Shown: positions 25,894-34,445 of the stretch, in pieces
How positions within the stretch are numbered: the first letter of the stretch is position 1
Layout: every line of letters starts with the position of its first letter
Origin: Parapedobacter pyrenivorans
Lineage (GTDB): Bacteria > Bacteroidota > Bacteroidia > Sphingobacteriales > Sphingobacteriaceae
Direction: 5' to 3'
DNA: 64,000 bases
Assembly: GCF_014636865.1 (NCBI RefSeq)
Contig: NZ_BMER01000004.1
Span: forward strand, 1 to 64,000
The notes under the pieces: model-generated
What the model saw: the letters and a program-made list of their open reading frames with translations, nothing else
Told to the model about the DNA's origin: nothing
The model's database searches: none
Program-made: the position numbers and the translations under genes

Positions 25894-26370
25894 ATGGCAC
25901 AGCGATTAAACTACAGTACGCATTTTCCTGAAGCTTACAACAAACTTCTGGAATTGGATACCTTGGCAGGTAATTCGGGGTTGGACAACTTTTTGGTCCA
26001 TCTCGTAAGGTTACGGGCATCTCAAATCAATGGGTGTTTGTTTTGTATAGACATCCATACCAAACAAGCTATCCGGGATGGCGAAAAATCCCTGCGGTTA
26101 CATCACTTACCAGGCTGGCAAGAATCATCATTATTTTCAGCAAAGGAAAAGGCAGCCTTGTTATGGACCGAGGCGCTAACCCGGCTAAGTCCGGAACGCA
26201 CAAAAGACGAAATTTACCAATCCGTAAAATCTCATTTTAGTGACACCGAACTTACCAAACTCACCATGCTGATTGCCCTTATCAATGCACTCAATTGCTT
26301 TGGTGTGGGGTTCCGAGCCGAACCGGGGTCGGTTGACAAGGTTTTGGGGTTGGATAAAGTAGTATTATAA
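25894..26370 (+). CDS. Carboxymuconolactone decarboxylase-like (AhpD-type) protein
   Basis: 158 residues. The active motif GCLFCIDIHTKQA near residue 46 holds the C-x-x-C pair and following histidine of AhpD-like alkylhydroperoxidases. LRASQINGC and the helical second half (LFSAKEKAALLWTEALT) are typical of the YciW/Atu0492-like subgroup. It is expected to act in peroxide or thiol chemistry. It follows the Crp-like regulator and precedes DoxX, an arrangement suggesting an oxidative-stress unit. Confidence 0.88.
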   Translation: MAQRLNYSTHFPEAYNKLLELDTLAGNSGLDNFLVHLVRLRASQINGCLFCIDIHTKQAIRDGEKSLRLHHLPGWQESSLFSAKEKAALLWTEALTRLSPERTKDEIYQSVKSHFSDTELTKLTMLIALINALNCFGVGFRAEPGSVDKVLGLDKVVL

Positions 26371-26392
26371 TCCGAAACATTGATCAAACAAA

Positions 26393-26848
26393 ATGAATAT
26401 CAAAAATATAGGTCAACTTTGGCTTAGACTAGCTGTTTCCAGTGCATTTTTATCCGCAGTAGCTGATAGGCTGGGATTATGGGGTAAGCCGGGTAGTCCT
26501 CACGCTACTTGGGGGAATTGGGAACAGTTTCTCACCTACTCTAATATGGTCAATAGCTTTGCGCCAGCATTCTTGTTGGAATTTCTGGCCGTCACGGCAA
26601 CCGTACTGGAAGTGATGTTGGCCCTTTTACTTTTAATAGGGTATAAGACCAAATGGTCTGCTTATATGTCTGCTATCTTATTGACTTTGTTTGCTGTCGC
26701 AATGACCATCTCATTTGGGATAAAATCAACATTTACCTATTCCGTATGGATTGGTGCAGCAAGCTGCCTTTTGCTGGGATCAGTCAAAAGCTATGCATAT
26801 AGTATGGATGATTATTTATCAAAGATGAAAAACAAAGTGCATAAATGA
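26393..26848 (+). CDS. DoxX-like membrane protein
   Basis: 151 residues with four hydrophobic helices. The first helix carries LRLAVSSAFLSAVADRLGLWG and the third segment MLALLLLIGYKTKWSAYMSAILLTLFA resembles DoxX. In other bacteria DoxX works with SodA and thiol enzymes in membrane redox homeostasis. It ends the Crp/CMD/DoxX operon, 22 nt after the CMD gene. Confidence 0.8.
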   Translation: MNIKNIGQLWLRLAVSSAFLSAVADRLGLWGKPGSPHATWGNWEQFLTYSNMVNSFAPAFLLEFLAVTATVLEVMLALLLLIGYKTKWSAYMSAILLTLFAVAMTISFGIKSTFTYSVWIGAASCLLLGSVKSYAYSMDDYLSKMKNKVHK

Positions 26849-26899
26849 AGAGCCGATGCGCTTCGTATACGTGCAACGGTTAACGGTAATTTCCAAAAA

Positions 26900-27766
26900 T
26901 CAATTACCCAATTGTGTCCAATCGAACAATGCGGGTTCTTTGGTGAAAAATTCCGTGATCATTACGTTAAAAAGCTCCGGTCGTTCATACAATATAAAAT
27001 GAGAGGCGGCAGGAACAATGCAAAGTTGACTGTTTGCTATGGCTCGATGTAATTCCACCGCGTGTTCGGGTTTAACGATGTCATTGTCGCCTTGTACAAT
27101 TAGTACGCTTGATCGTATTTTCCGGAGCTTTTCTTCAGGAACAATAAGTGGTGTTGCACACATACCACTGAAATCTTTGACAAACTGTTGCCATTGCGCT
27201 TTTTGAGGAGTTTTTTCCAGGTGTGGTTCTAGCCACCATTTGAAATCTTTTTCAATGTCTTCAGGGGTTAGTTGGTCAAGCCCTGCAATCGCTTCCGGAT
27301 AATAGCCGGAAGTATGAGAAGCCGCCGCAAAGGCTGCTGTCTTCTTTACCTTGTCCGGTCGATCCGCGGCCAACAACAATGCCGCATTTCCGCCGTCGCT
27401 ATGGCCAAAAACATACACGCTGTCTAATTTCATTTGGTCTATCATTTTAGAAAAATAGTCGGCCAATAACTGATAACTCAAGGAATCGGCCTGCTCAGAC
27501 CGGCCTTGCCCAGGACAATCAACGGCGATAACCCGGAATTTCGTTGAGAGGTCTGCGATCACAGGTGCCAGATCTTTAATGGTGGAGAGACCACCGTGTA
27601 TGGCCAGAAGCGGAGCACCTTGCCCATATTCTTCATAATACAATTGAGCGCCGTTTATGGATATGTATTTTCCATTGTTCGAGCCGTAAGGAATGCTGTT
27701 CTGCGAAAAGCAGAACGAGCACGCCAACAGCAATAATGTCAATATGTTTGATGCTATTGTTTTCAT
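26900..27766 (-). CDS. Exported alpha/beta hydrolase
   Basis: 288 residues. The signal peptide (ILTLLLLACSFCFSQ) directs it to the periplasm. The oxyanion segment LLAIHGG, the nucleophile GHSDGG near residue 123, the acid in GDNDIVKPE and the histidine in AASHFILYE form a complete triad. It belongs to the general Abhydrolase_1 group; small ester or acyl substrates are likely. A VOC gene lies just upstream on the same strand (20 nt gap), suggesting one transcript. Confidence 0.85.
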   Translation of the reverse strand: MKTIASNILTLLLLACSFCFSQNSIPYGSNNGKYISINGAQLYYEEYGQGAPLLAIHGGLSTIKDLAPVIADLSTKFRVIAVDCPGQGRSEQADSLSYQLLADYFSKMIDQMKLDSVYVFGHSDGGNAALLLAADRPDKVKKTAAFAAASHTSGYYPEAIAGLDQLTPEDIEKDFKWWLEPHLEKTPQKAQWQQFVKDFSGMCATPLIVPEEKLRKIRSSVLIVQGDNDIVKPEHAVELHRAIANSQLCIVPAASHFILYERPELFNVMITEFFTKEPALFDWTQLGN

Positions 27767-27786
27767 CGGTAGTTGGTTTTAAGTGA

Positions 27787-28191
27787 TTAACTCGGCATTT
27801 GGCTTTCGTCCATATAAGCCAATTCCCATTGGTGACCATCTAAATCAGCAAAGCTGTGTTGGTACATCCAACCATGGTCTGCGGGGTCGGCATAAATGGT
27901 TGCTCCCAATTCTTTTGCCCTAGCTACCGTTTTCTCCACTTCTTGGCGGGAACTTGCATCCAAGGCTATCAGCACCTCGGTGAATTTATTCGCATCGCAT
28001 AGCTCTTTTTTGGTGAATGTCTTAAAATACGATTCGGTAAGCAGCATCGCAAATATGGAATCGCTAATGATCATACAAGCCGCTTTGTCATCGCTGAATT
28101 GCGGATTGAAACTAAATCCAAGACTTTCAAAGAAATTTTTTGACTTATTCAAGTCTTTAACCGGTAGATTAATGAAAATTTTTGTTGCCAT
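27787..28191 (-). CDS. VOC family protein (extradiol dioxygenase-like)
   Basis: 134 residues. IFINLPVKDLNKSKNFFESLGFSFNPQFSD at the start and DLDGHQWELAYMD at the end are classic of the YetH/PhnB-like glyoxalase subgroup. SDSIFAMLLTESYFKTF and QEVEKTVARAKELGA are further family segments. Function of this subgroup is not firmly known. It precedes the exported hydrolase on the same strand. Confidence 0.85.
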   Translation of the reverse strand: MATKIFINLPVKDLNKSKNFFESLGFSFNPQFSDDKAACMIISDSIFAMLLTESYFKTFTKKELCDANKFTEVLIALDASSRQEVEKTVARAKELGATIYADPADHGWMYQHSFADLDGHQWELAYMDESQMPS

Positions 28192-28271
28192 GATTTTTAT
28201 TTTTTTTTCATTGATAAATAACGATACAAAGAAAGCAGCTTTATGAGATAAAATTTTGTCGAAAAGTTGGG

Positions 28272-29162
28272 TTAACCGGTAAATTTTGATGGTGGCATCC
28301 CGGATTCTTTTTTAAAGAATTTTCCGAAATTGGCAGGATCGGAAAAGCCCAATCGATAGGCGATTTCCGATATGCTAAAATCGGTGTATAAGAGTAGTGA
28401 TTTAGCTTCCCTTACCAACCTTTCAGTGATGTAAGACAGTGCTTTTTTACCAGAAACAGCCTTGATGGTTTGAGAAAGATGGTTGGGTGTTATTGAAAGA
28501 AGGTCTGCATATTCCTTTACTGTCCGCTTCTCGATATAATGACTATCCACCAAATGCAGGTATTTACTCAGGAGTCCTTGATCAGGAGAAGCAAACCGCG
28601 TGGCATCATGCTGTTCGTTCACAAATGCTTTTACACGGTAAAGGAGGGCAAGCAGTTTTAGCCTTGCTTCGATATGCGCCTCATCGCTGCTCCTCTCATA
28701 GGCTATAAAGACTTCTTCAAAATGAGGAGCCAATTTGTGATATGTGGCTTGATTCAGTGTAAATAGGTTTGTGTAAAGGCGGTTAAAGAAAGGAAACTCC
28801 TTGTGAAAGCTCGGTTTAAAAAACGAGAAACATTCCGGTTTAAAATAAAAGATATACCCTTCCAGCGCATCGGCCTTGGAAAAACTATAAATCAAATCCG
28901 GCGAATGGCAAACGAGATAGGCTTCGGGGTTATTCACGGTTTTATCGTCGTACTTCACTTGGATTTTTCCCGAGTTGAGAAACAGGGCAAAAAAATAAAA
29001 GGCCCTTCTGAATGGTGGGCGGTAAATTTCTATTTTCGGACCTGTCTTTTTTAGCTCCCTGCTGTAAAGCAAGGCATTAGTCGTCCTGCCCGGTAAAGGC
29101 AGCGTTTCCAAAAAATCATTGATTTCCATATAGTACGGGATGGATGCGTTTGTTTTTTTCAT
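28272..29162 (-). CDS. AraC family transcriptional regulator
   Basis: 296 residues. An N-terminal cupin-like sensing domain spans to about residue 165. The C-terminal double HTH reads YADLLSITPNHLSQTIKAVSG and then ISEIAYRLGFSDPANFGKFF. The ligand is unknown. The gene lies just upstream of the VOC/hydrolase pair on the same strand, with an 80-nt gap, and may control them. Confidence 0.9.
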   Translation of the reverse strand: MKKTNASIPYYMEINDFLETLPLPGRTTNALLYSRELKKTGPKIEIYRPPFRRAFYFFALFLNSGKIQVKYDDKTVNNPEAYLVCHSPDLIYSFSKADALEGYIFYFKPECFSFFKPSFHKEFPFFNRLYTNLFTLNQATYHKLAPHFEEVFIAYERSSDEAHIEARLKLLALLYRVKAFVNEQHDATRFASPDQGLLSKYLHLVDSHYIEKRTVKEYADLLSITPNHLSQTIKAVSGKKALSYITERLVREAKSLLLYTDFSISEIAYRLGFSDPANFGKFFKKESGMPPSKFTG

Positions 29163-29411
29163 TTACTTTAAGATCGAATGACTACGCTTTTATCACATTC
29201 TGCCAGTAGGTGATGTGCAATTCCTTCTTGCTGATTGCCTTTGTAAATGTATAAATACGGGTCAAAAATATAAGGCGGGTAAAGCCAGAAATTGTACAAA
29301 CCGGACAAAGCAACTATTGCAGGTCCTTATAATTGCAAGGGTGTTTTTTCGAGGAAATTTCTGGATGATTTCCCCGCCAAGGTTTTGTTGATGGCTTTTT
29401 TTATAAATTAT
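29163..29411. other. Intergenic stretch, no gene supported
   Basis: Between the AraC start and the hairpin that ends the reductase transcript. Only a 63-codon open frame crossing the hairpin is seen, with no domain-like sequence. It presumably carries the AraC gene promoter. Confidence 0.5.
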
Positions 29412-29451
29412 TACGACACCCAGTTGGCTAAGCAGCTGGCTGGGTGTCGTA
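29412..29451 (-). terminator. Strong hairpin after the RibD-like reductase gene
   Basis: TACGACACCCAG (29412-29423) pairs perfectly with CTGGGTGTCGTA (29440-29451) around a 16-nt loop. On the minus strand it begins 1 nt after the reductase stop and is followed by AATAATTTATAAAAAAA. The 12-bp stem is a convincing terminator-like structure despite the T-run being imperfect. Confidence 0.65.
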
Positions 29452-29452
29452 T

Positions 29453-30040
29453 TTACTTATTCCGCATCTCACCGGGTTCGTAGCTATGCAGCATCGTCCC
29501 TTTGGAAAACGTTTTACTTCCCATAAGTTTTAATGGAAATAGCTTGAATGATTCAGGGAACAGCTTATAGCCCTTGCCAATCGCAACCGGCGCAATAACC
29601 AGTTGTATTTCATCAACCAGGTTAGCTTGCAAGAGCGACTGCGCCAAGGAAAGGCTTCCCCACATGATCATATTTTTCCCGCCGCCTTCTTTCAGGGATT
29701 TGATATAGGCTACTGCGTCATCGGAGACCAGGGAGATATTTCCGTAGCTACCCCAATCCACCTCTGTTAAGGACCTGGAGAATACGATCTTCTGGATGCT
29801 GTTCATGGCCGCTGTTATCTTGGGGTCGTCGCCGGTCGTGTATGGCCAATACTGCGTAAACATCTTATAGGTATTGGTGCCCATCAGGATCAGGTCGATG
29901 TTGTCCATAAGCGTCCCTTGGTTGGCATCCACATCTCTTTCGAGCATGTTATAGGTGCCGTCAAAGAACCCTGTTGTTTTATCCCGATCGGCGCAAAAGC
30001 CATCAAGGGAAATAAACTCCTGTAAAATGAATTTTTTCAT
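29453..30040 (-). CDS. Dihydrofolate reductase family protein (RibD C-terminal-like)
   Basis: 195 residues. FISLDGFCADRD at the start, LILMGTNTYKMFTQYWP and MIMWGSLSLAQSLLQANLVDEIQLVIAPVAIGKG are typical of the RibD-C/YwjB-like reductases, which bind NADPH. They resemble dihydrofolate reductase but seldom have that activity. A paralogue of similar length lies at 51.9 kb on the other strand. Substrate unknown. Confidence 0.88.
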   Translation of the reverse strand: MKKFILQEFISLDGFCADRDKTTGFFDGTYNMLERDVDANQGTLMDNIDLILMGTNTYKMFTQYWPYTTGDDPKITAAMNSIQKIVFSRSLTEVDWGSYGNISLVSDDAVAYIKSLKEGGGKNMIMWGSLSLAQSLLQANLVDEIQLVIAPVAIGKGYKLFPESFKLFPLKLMGSKTFSKGTMLHSYEPGEMRNK

Positions 30041-30226
30041 GCTTTATCGTATTATATCCTTTTTTGGAAATACAAAATTAGCAAAGGGGTGACGATTTCT
30101 GTAGCGTAGAAATGACAATTGGAGGGGGTATTCGGGACATTATCCACGGAAAAGTTAGGACCTGTATGCCGTCCCATTCGCCTCCAGTTACCTTGCCGAT
30201 CTGTTCGCTTGCATCTCAAAATTACT

Positions 30227-30234
30227 TAACTTTG
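30227..30234 (+). promoter_or_regulatory. Candidate -7 element upstream of the YkvA gene
   Basis: TAACTTTG matches TAnnTTTG and lies 23 nt before the ATG at 30257. The nearest upstream TTG gives a spacer of only 15 nt, so the -33 element is not convincing. Confidence 0.35.
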
Positions 30235-30256
30235 CAAAGTCATTAATGATAGAGAT

Positions 30257-30625
30257 ATGAAGAAAGGTTATTTTAATAAAGCGATCCTTTTATTCGAGCT
30301 ATTCCGGAAACATCGGATCAATGATGATGATTTAGCTAAAGCGGAAAGCAAATCAGCATACCTGGATGAAAAAGTTGAAGAATTCCGACTTTTGATTTCG
30401 ATGGGCAAAGACGTGTTTGCAGGCCGGTATCACATGAATAAGTGGAACATGTCTATCATCGCTGCGACGATTGCCTATGTTATCTCTCCGCTTGATGCAA
30501 TACCTGATATGATCCCTTTGATGGGGTGGATGGATGATGCGACAATTGTTGCATACGCCGTTTCCAAGCTCACAGACGAAATAAAGAAGTACAAGGCTTT
30601 AACCCAAGTCAACCTAGGAACTTAA
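30257..30625 (+). CDS. YkvA family (DUF1232) protein
   Basis: 122 residues. The C-terminal half carries the DUF1232 signature YVISPLDAIPDMIPLMGWMDDA followed by an amphipathic helix. The family is small, membrane-associated and of unknown function. It stands alone, with the next gene convergent. Confidence 0.85.
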   Translation: MKKGYFNKAILLFELFRKHRINDDDLAKAESKSAYLDEKVEEFRLLISMGKDVFAGRYHMNKWNMSIIAATIAYVISPLDAIPDMIPLMGWMDDATIVAYAVSKLTDEIKKYKALTQVNLGT

Positions 30626-30680
30626 TCGTCGTCAGCTCAGACCCTGCTCTATTCCTTTGAAGGCCCATGTGTTGCAAATT

Positions 30681-31898
30681 TTATTGTCCTTTTGCAACGC
30701 CGATCATATCAATATTTATACTCATGCCTTTTCCGACCCCTTTTACCATTGCTTTAGACGCGGCAGGGGGGCGTTTGGGGTCATAGAAAATTGGTCGGAT
30801 TTTATTCAGGGCAGCACTGGCTACATCATCCGAAACGTAATAGGTTGCTTTTCCCAAATGAGCAAAATCGCTACCGACAGCATCTAATAATTCTTTTAGA
30901 GACGCAAATATTTCCGCCGTCTGCTTTTCGGGATTAACAGAAACCCCATACAGGGACGATACGTAGAATTTTTTACCGCGATTTATTTGAGTAACCTTAC
31001 TGTATATCGGAGACGCAGTCATCATTGGAGGGGTAATGAAGTTCATCTGATCCGTAGCTTTTGCAGTCTCTGAAGGTGAAGCTGCAATCAATTCTATCTC
31101 GATTACCGGATTCTCGCTAACCCAATCAACAAATACCAGTGGCGGCACAGTTGAACCGTCAAAAAACCGAACAAATTCCGCTTCTACAAGATGTACATCC
31201 GTCATAGGCTGTATAAACGATTTGATCTGGATTACCTGATTCTTAGCAATTCCCAAATGCGCTAACGTAGCTTCTAACTGTTTAATTGTGCCGCGGGTCG
31301 CTTCAACCAAATCCCCTTCGTCTGCCTGCCCCGATACATAAGTAACACCACCTGCGGGTAACACAGAAACATGTGCTCCTTTGGCTATATTGTATAACGC
31401 CGGTGAGTTAAAATAACTTGCCTGATCGTTCGCTGTTTGCAGATCGGATACGGCAACGGCATCCATGGCGATAGCTGCATCGGGATGAGAAAGGTCTCCG
31501 GTTACATAACTTACAGCAGGTTTATTTCCGCTGTTGAACTTCAGGCTAAATGCTTTCTCAACGTCAGGAACAAGATTTTCTTTTGAGAGATAAACATGGA
31601 GTTTAACGACTTGGTCCAGATTTGAACCTGCTTCTTTCAGCGCCAGTGAAATATTTTTGAATACTTGGTCAATTTGTTCTGAAAGGATATTTTTTCCAAT
31701 AAGTACGCCTTCTTTATTTAAAGGCAGGAGTTGCGCGGTATGCGCCAAAGGAACAATATCGTCTATCAATACGGCTCGCGAGCTTCCAGTAATGCTGGAA
31801 GGCTGAATTTCTTTAATTATCGAAGTTTGAATTTTTGTTTGTGCAAATGTCGATAGGGATCCACTCAATAATAAAAGCAGCATTGATTTCTTCATCAT
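30681..31898 (-). CDS. Exported protein with three RidA-like domains
   Basis: 405 residues from the ATG at 31898; the next codon is also ATG. A signal peptide (LLLLLSGSLSTFAQ) implies a periplasmic place, unusual for RidA. Three ~115-residue RidA/YjgF units follow. The usual catalytic arginine of archetypal RidA (P-A-R-S) is replaced in all three: PAVSYV (about residue 129), PPLVFVDW, and PPAASKAM. Archetypal RidA removes reactive enamines/imines using that arginine, so classical deaminase chemistry is unlikely here. The units have diverged strongly from each other. Neighbours give no pathway. Confidence 0.8.
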   Translation of the reverse strand: MMKKSMLLLLLSGSLSTFAQTKIQTSIIKEIQPSSITGSSRAVLIDDIVPLAHTAQLLPLNKEGVLIGKNILSEQIDQVFKNISLALKEAGSNLDQVVKLHVYLSKENLVPDVEKAFSLKFNSGNKPAVSYVTGDLSHPDAAIAMDAVAVSDLQTANDQASYFNSPALYNIAKGAHVSVLPAGGVTYVSGQADEGDLVEATRGTIKQLEATLAHLGIAKNQVIQIKSFIQPMTDVHLVEAEFVRFFDGSTVPPLVFVDWVSENPVIEIELIAASPSETAKATDQMNFITPPMMTASPIYSKVTQINRGKKFYVSSLYGVSVNPEKQTAEIFASLKELLDAVGSDFAHLGKATYYVSDDVASAALNKIRPIFYDPKRPPAASKAMVKGVGKGMSINIDMIGVAKGQ

Positions 31899-32049
31899 AA
31901 ATAGTTTGTACAAAGATATCAAATTTTAAAGGTAATGATTTTAGTGTCTAGAAACAGTGGGATAGGACTCATTATTATGTCCAAAATACCCCGTAAGAAA
32001 GTCCAGTTGACACCGCTTTAAAAACCCGAATAGCCACTACTTTTGTTAT

Positions 32050-32640
32050 ATGAATGAACGCGACATAACCATAAGAATCGCTCAAGCACCGGATGAAGGC
32101 ACTGCGATCGACGCATTAACATTGGCCTTCGGTGCTGATCCGATGACCCGCTGGTCTCTACCGGACCCTGCCGTATATCTGTCAACTTTTTCTTCAATAG
32201 CGCGGGCTTTCGGGGGGAGTGCATTCCAAGGCGGGACTGCCTATATTGCCGATGGTTTCGCGGGTGTCGCCTTGTGGTTGCCACCTGGTGTCGGATCTGA
32301 TGAGGAAGCGCTAATGCAACTATTCGATGAAAATGTCGGTGATGATGTGAAGGAAGATCTGTCAGGAATTTTTGAGCAGATGGAAAAATTTCACCCCGCC
32401 GAACCGCACTGGTATTTGCCGATGATCGGTGTCGACCCAGCCTTTCAGGGTACGGGTGTAGGCTCCGCATTGATGACAGAGGCACTTAAAGCGGTTGACC
32501 GTGACGGATTAATTGCGTACCTGGAATCTTCGAATCCTAAGAATATTTCGTTATATGAGCGTCACGGTTTCGAGGTTATCGGCGAGATCCAATCCGGCGG
32601 TTCACCTATTTTACGCCCCATGTTGCGAAGAGCGCAATGA
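32050..32640 (+). CDS. GNAT family N-acetyltransferase
   Basis: 196 residues. The acetyl-CoA motif A reads MIGVDPAFQGTGVGSALMTEAL, followed by ESSNPKNISLYERHGFEVIGE. These are standard GNAT signatures. The acceptor cannot be told. It is followed after 18 nt by the MFS exporter on the same strand, so both may serve detoxification. Confidence 0.88.
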   Translation: MNERDITIRIAQAPDEGTAIDALTLAFGADPMTRWSLPDPAVYLSTFSSIARAFGGSAFQGGTAYIADGFAGVALWLPPGVGSDEEALMQLFDENVGDDVKEDLSGIFEQMEKFHPAEPHWYLPMIGVDPAFQGTGVGSALMTEALKAVDRDGLIAYLESSNPKNISLYERHGFEVIGEIQSGGSPILRPMLRRAQ

Positions 32641-32658
32641 ATAATAGCTGATTTTTCA

Positions 32659-33855
32659 ATGAAAATGAAACAAGGTGAATTTATTGCACTGTCGGCTTCA
32701 ACAATGATGCTGACGGCGTTGGGAATTGACATCATGCTTCCTGCATTTGGCGAACTGAGAAATGATTTTGATCTCGATCCACATTCAACAGAAACCGCAA
32801 AGATCATTTCGTTCTTTTTTCTTGGCCAGGTAGCACAGATTGTTTTCGGAACGCTTTCCGATCGTTTTGGGCGATTACCCATTCTTCGTATTGGTTTTCC
32901 GCTTTATATCATCGGTGGAATAGGAGCAGCTTTCGCCCCTAATCTTTCACTGATGTTGGTTGCACGCTTTATAGCTGGTGTAGGTGCATCGGCAGTTTTT
33001 ATGACCACTATTGCCGGTATACGGGACCGCTTTGTTGGTAATAAAATGGCACAAATCATGTCTCTTGTTTTTACCATTTTTCTTTTTACGCCGGTGATTG
33101 CCCCATTTTTAGGATCGGCTATTTTGCATCTTTCTTCTTGGAAAATGGTGTTTTTAACACCTCCTTTGTTTGCATCGATCGTGTTTTTATGGTCATCGCG
33201 CCTTGAAGAATCCTTGCCGACCAACAAAAGGATGCCGCTGAATTTTCCCAGTATTCGAAAATCTATGGGCAATGTTTTGCGTAACCGGATCTTTCTCAGG
33301 TATACGACCATCACTACGCTTCTTTTTACGGCGCTCAGTTCTTATGTGGCCAGTTCAGAACATATTATTGGCGGGATCTATGGCAAGCCGTCATTGTTTG
33401 CATGGATTTTTGGGGGTATGGGTCTGCTCATGGCTTTGTCAACCTTCGCTAATTCGTATTTATCAACAAAATATGGTGCAAGACGAACGATTAAGTCCTT
33501 ACTTCTTCTATATATGCTTGTCGCGGTCGGTTTGACGATCATTACGGTAAGCTTTGGAGATCCACCAAACATGCTTTTATTCTTCATCGCCGTTACGCTG
33601 ATGATGGCAATTAACCTGGCTGTCGAACCCAATAGTAGCGCACTTGCACTTGAGCCTTTGGGACAGGTGGCAGGGATGGCCGCCTCAGTTTATGGTACAC
33701 TATTTTTTTCGATTGGTGCAGCGCTAGGTTCAATAGTCAGCAATCTAATGAGCAATAGTGTTTCCCCATTGGTGATAAGTTATCTCGTTATCGGGATTAG
33801 CGGACTACTTCTAGCCCTAAACGATCGTCGACCCAACGACGTGTTGCATGACTAA
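32659..33855 (+). CDS. Bcr/CflA-type MFS multidrug efflux transporter
   Basis: 398 residues with about 12 hydrophobic helices. The start LSASTMMLTALGIDIMLPAFGEL and the loop 2-3 motif LSDRFGRLPILRIG (motif A) match Bcr/CflA. RFIAGVGASAVFMTTIAGIRDRF is the motif C area of drug exporters. It is expected to export small drugs by proton antiport. The GNAT gene upstream is 18 nt away. Confidence 0.9.
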   Translation: MKMKQGEFIALSASTMMLTALGIDIMLPAFGELRNDFDLDPHSTETAKIISFFFLGQVAQIVFGTLSDRFGRLPILRIGFPLYIIGGIGAAFAPNLSLMLVARFIAGVGASAVFMTTIAGIRDRFVGNKMAQIMSLVFTIFLFTPVIAPFLGSAILHLSSWKMVFLTPPLFASIVFLWSSRLEESLPTNKRMPLNFPSIRKSMGNVLRNRIFLRYTTITTLLFTALSSYVASSEHIIGGIYGKPSLFAWIFGGMGLLMALSTFANSYLSTKYGARRTIKSLLLLYMLVAVGLTIITVSFGDPPNMLLFFIAVTLMMAINLAVEPNSSALALEPLGQVAGMAASVYGTLFFSIGAALGSIVSNLMSNSVSPLVISYLVIGISGLLLALNDRRPNDVLHD

Positions 33856-33864
33856 AAAGCCAGT

Positions 33865-33990
33865 TCAATCAAAGAATTGCTCTTCTATTACACGTCTTTG
33901 ATCCGCAGGGATATCCGCTAGCTTTCGAAGTGATTCACTCGCTGATTCATCCTTGCTTGATGCCGCATTAACCGGTATAGCAGATTTTAT
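33865..33990 (-). pseudogene. Possible 3' fragment of a minus-strand gene
   Basis: An open frame of ~41 codons ends at 33865 and is closed upstream by a stop at 33991-33993, with no ATG. Its translation SESLRKLADIPADQRRVIEEQ plus a short FFD end looks like a genuine protein C-terminus. The upstream sequence switches to AT-rich DNA, consistent with truncation at a junction. No family was identified. Confidence 0.3.
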
Positions 33991-34106
33991 TTATATAGTC
34001 GTCGTCAAAGTAGGAGTAACAAATAACTGTAATTCATATAGATATAAAAGTATTTTAAAGTGTGTAATAATGACACTAAGCATACAAATAATGTTGTTAT
34101 ATAACG

Positions 34107-34114
34107 TATATTTG
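34107..34114 (+). promoter_or_regulatory. Candidate -7 element before a small ORF
   Basis: TATATTTG matches TAnnTTTG and is 49 nt ahead of the ATG at 34163. No -33 TTG at normal spacing. Confidence 0.35.
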
Positions 34115-34162
34115 CACCATTATTTAGATACTATATTAACGTAATTTTAATTTTGATTTAAC

Positions 34163-34333
34163 ATGATCGAGGAGATTTTAGACCAAAGAACAGAGAAAAA
34201 GCAACCTACTATCCTAAAAACAATCTTATCAACTGCAAAAAAGCCTGCTTTTACCCCATCCCGTTTCTCCGTCAGAGGACTGAGAAAGCATTCCGGAATA
34301 CAAACTAGCCGAAATCCCATTGTCATAGGTTGA
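34163..34333 (+). CDS. Small ORF of unknown origin (56 residues)
   Basis: Starts ATG-ATC-GAG after an AT-rich leader and ends at 34333. The sequence begins MIEEILDQRTEKKQPTILKT and is basic throughout. It could be a small gene or the 5' remnant of a longer one cut short. No family recognised; coding status is uncertain. Confidence 0.3.
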   Translation: MIEEILDQRTEKKQPTILKTILSTAKKPAFTPSRFSVRGLRKHSGIQTSRNPIVIG

Positions 34334-34445
34334 CGAAAACCCAATTTTGATACGGGGGGCTGGCACGGTGGTAATCCAATGTGACAGCCCTTATTAACTC
34401 TACTATTCCCTGAATCTGGGATGTCACGTCCAGCAAATTCACGGC

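Larger units (their letters stand above)
33856..34445. other. Gene-poor, AT-rich stretch with gene remnants
   Basis: 590 nt with no full-length gene. From about 33990 to 34165 the sequence turns markedly AT-rich, unlike the MFS and NmrA genes either side. It holds a minus-strand gene fragment (33865-33990), a -7-like promoter at 34107, a 56-codon ORF (34163-34333), and a GGGCTG...CAGCCC inverted repeat at about 34359-34392. No transposase or complete repeat ends were recognised. Confidence 0.5.

Noticed and set aside
33953-34144. 63-codon plus-strand frame
   Set aside because: Runs through AT-rich DNA, lacks domain-like sequence and overlaps the better minus-strand fragment and promoter.
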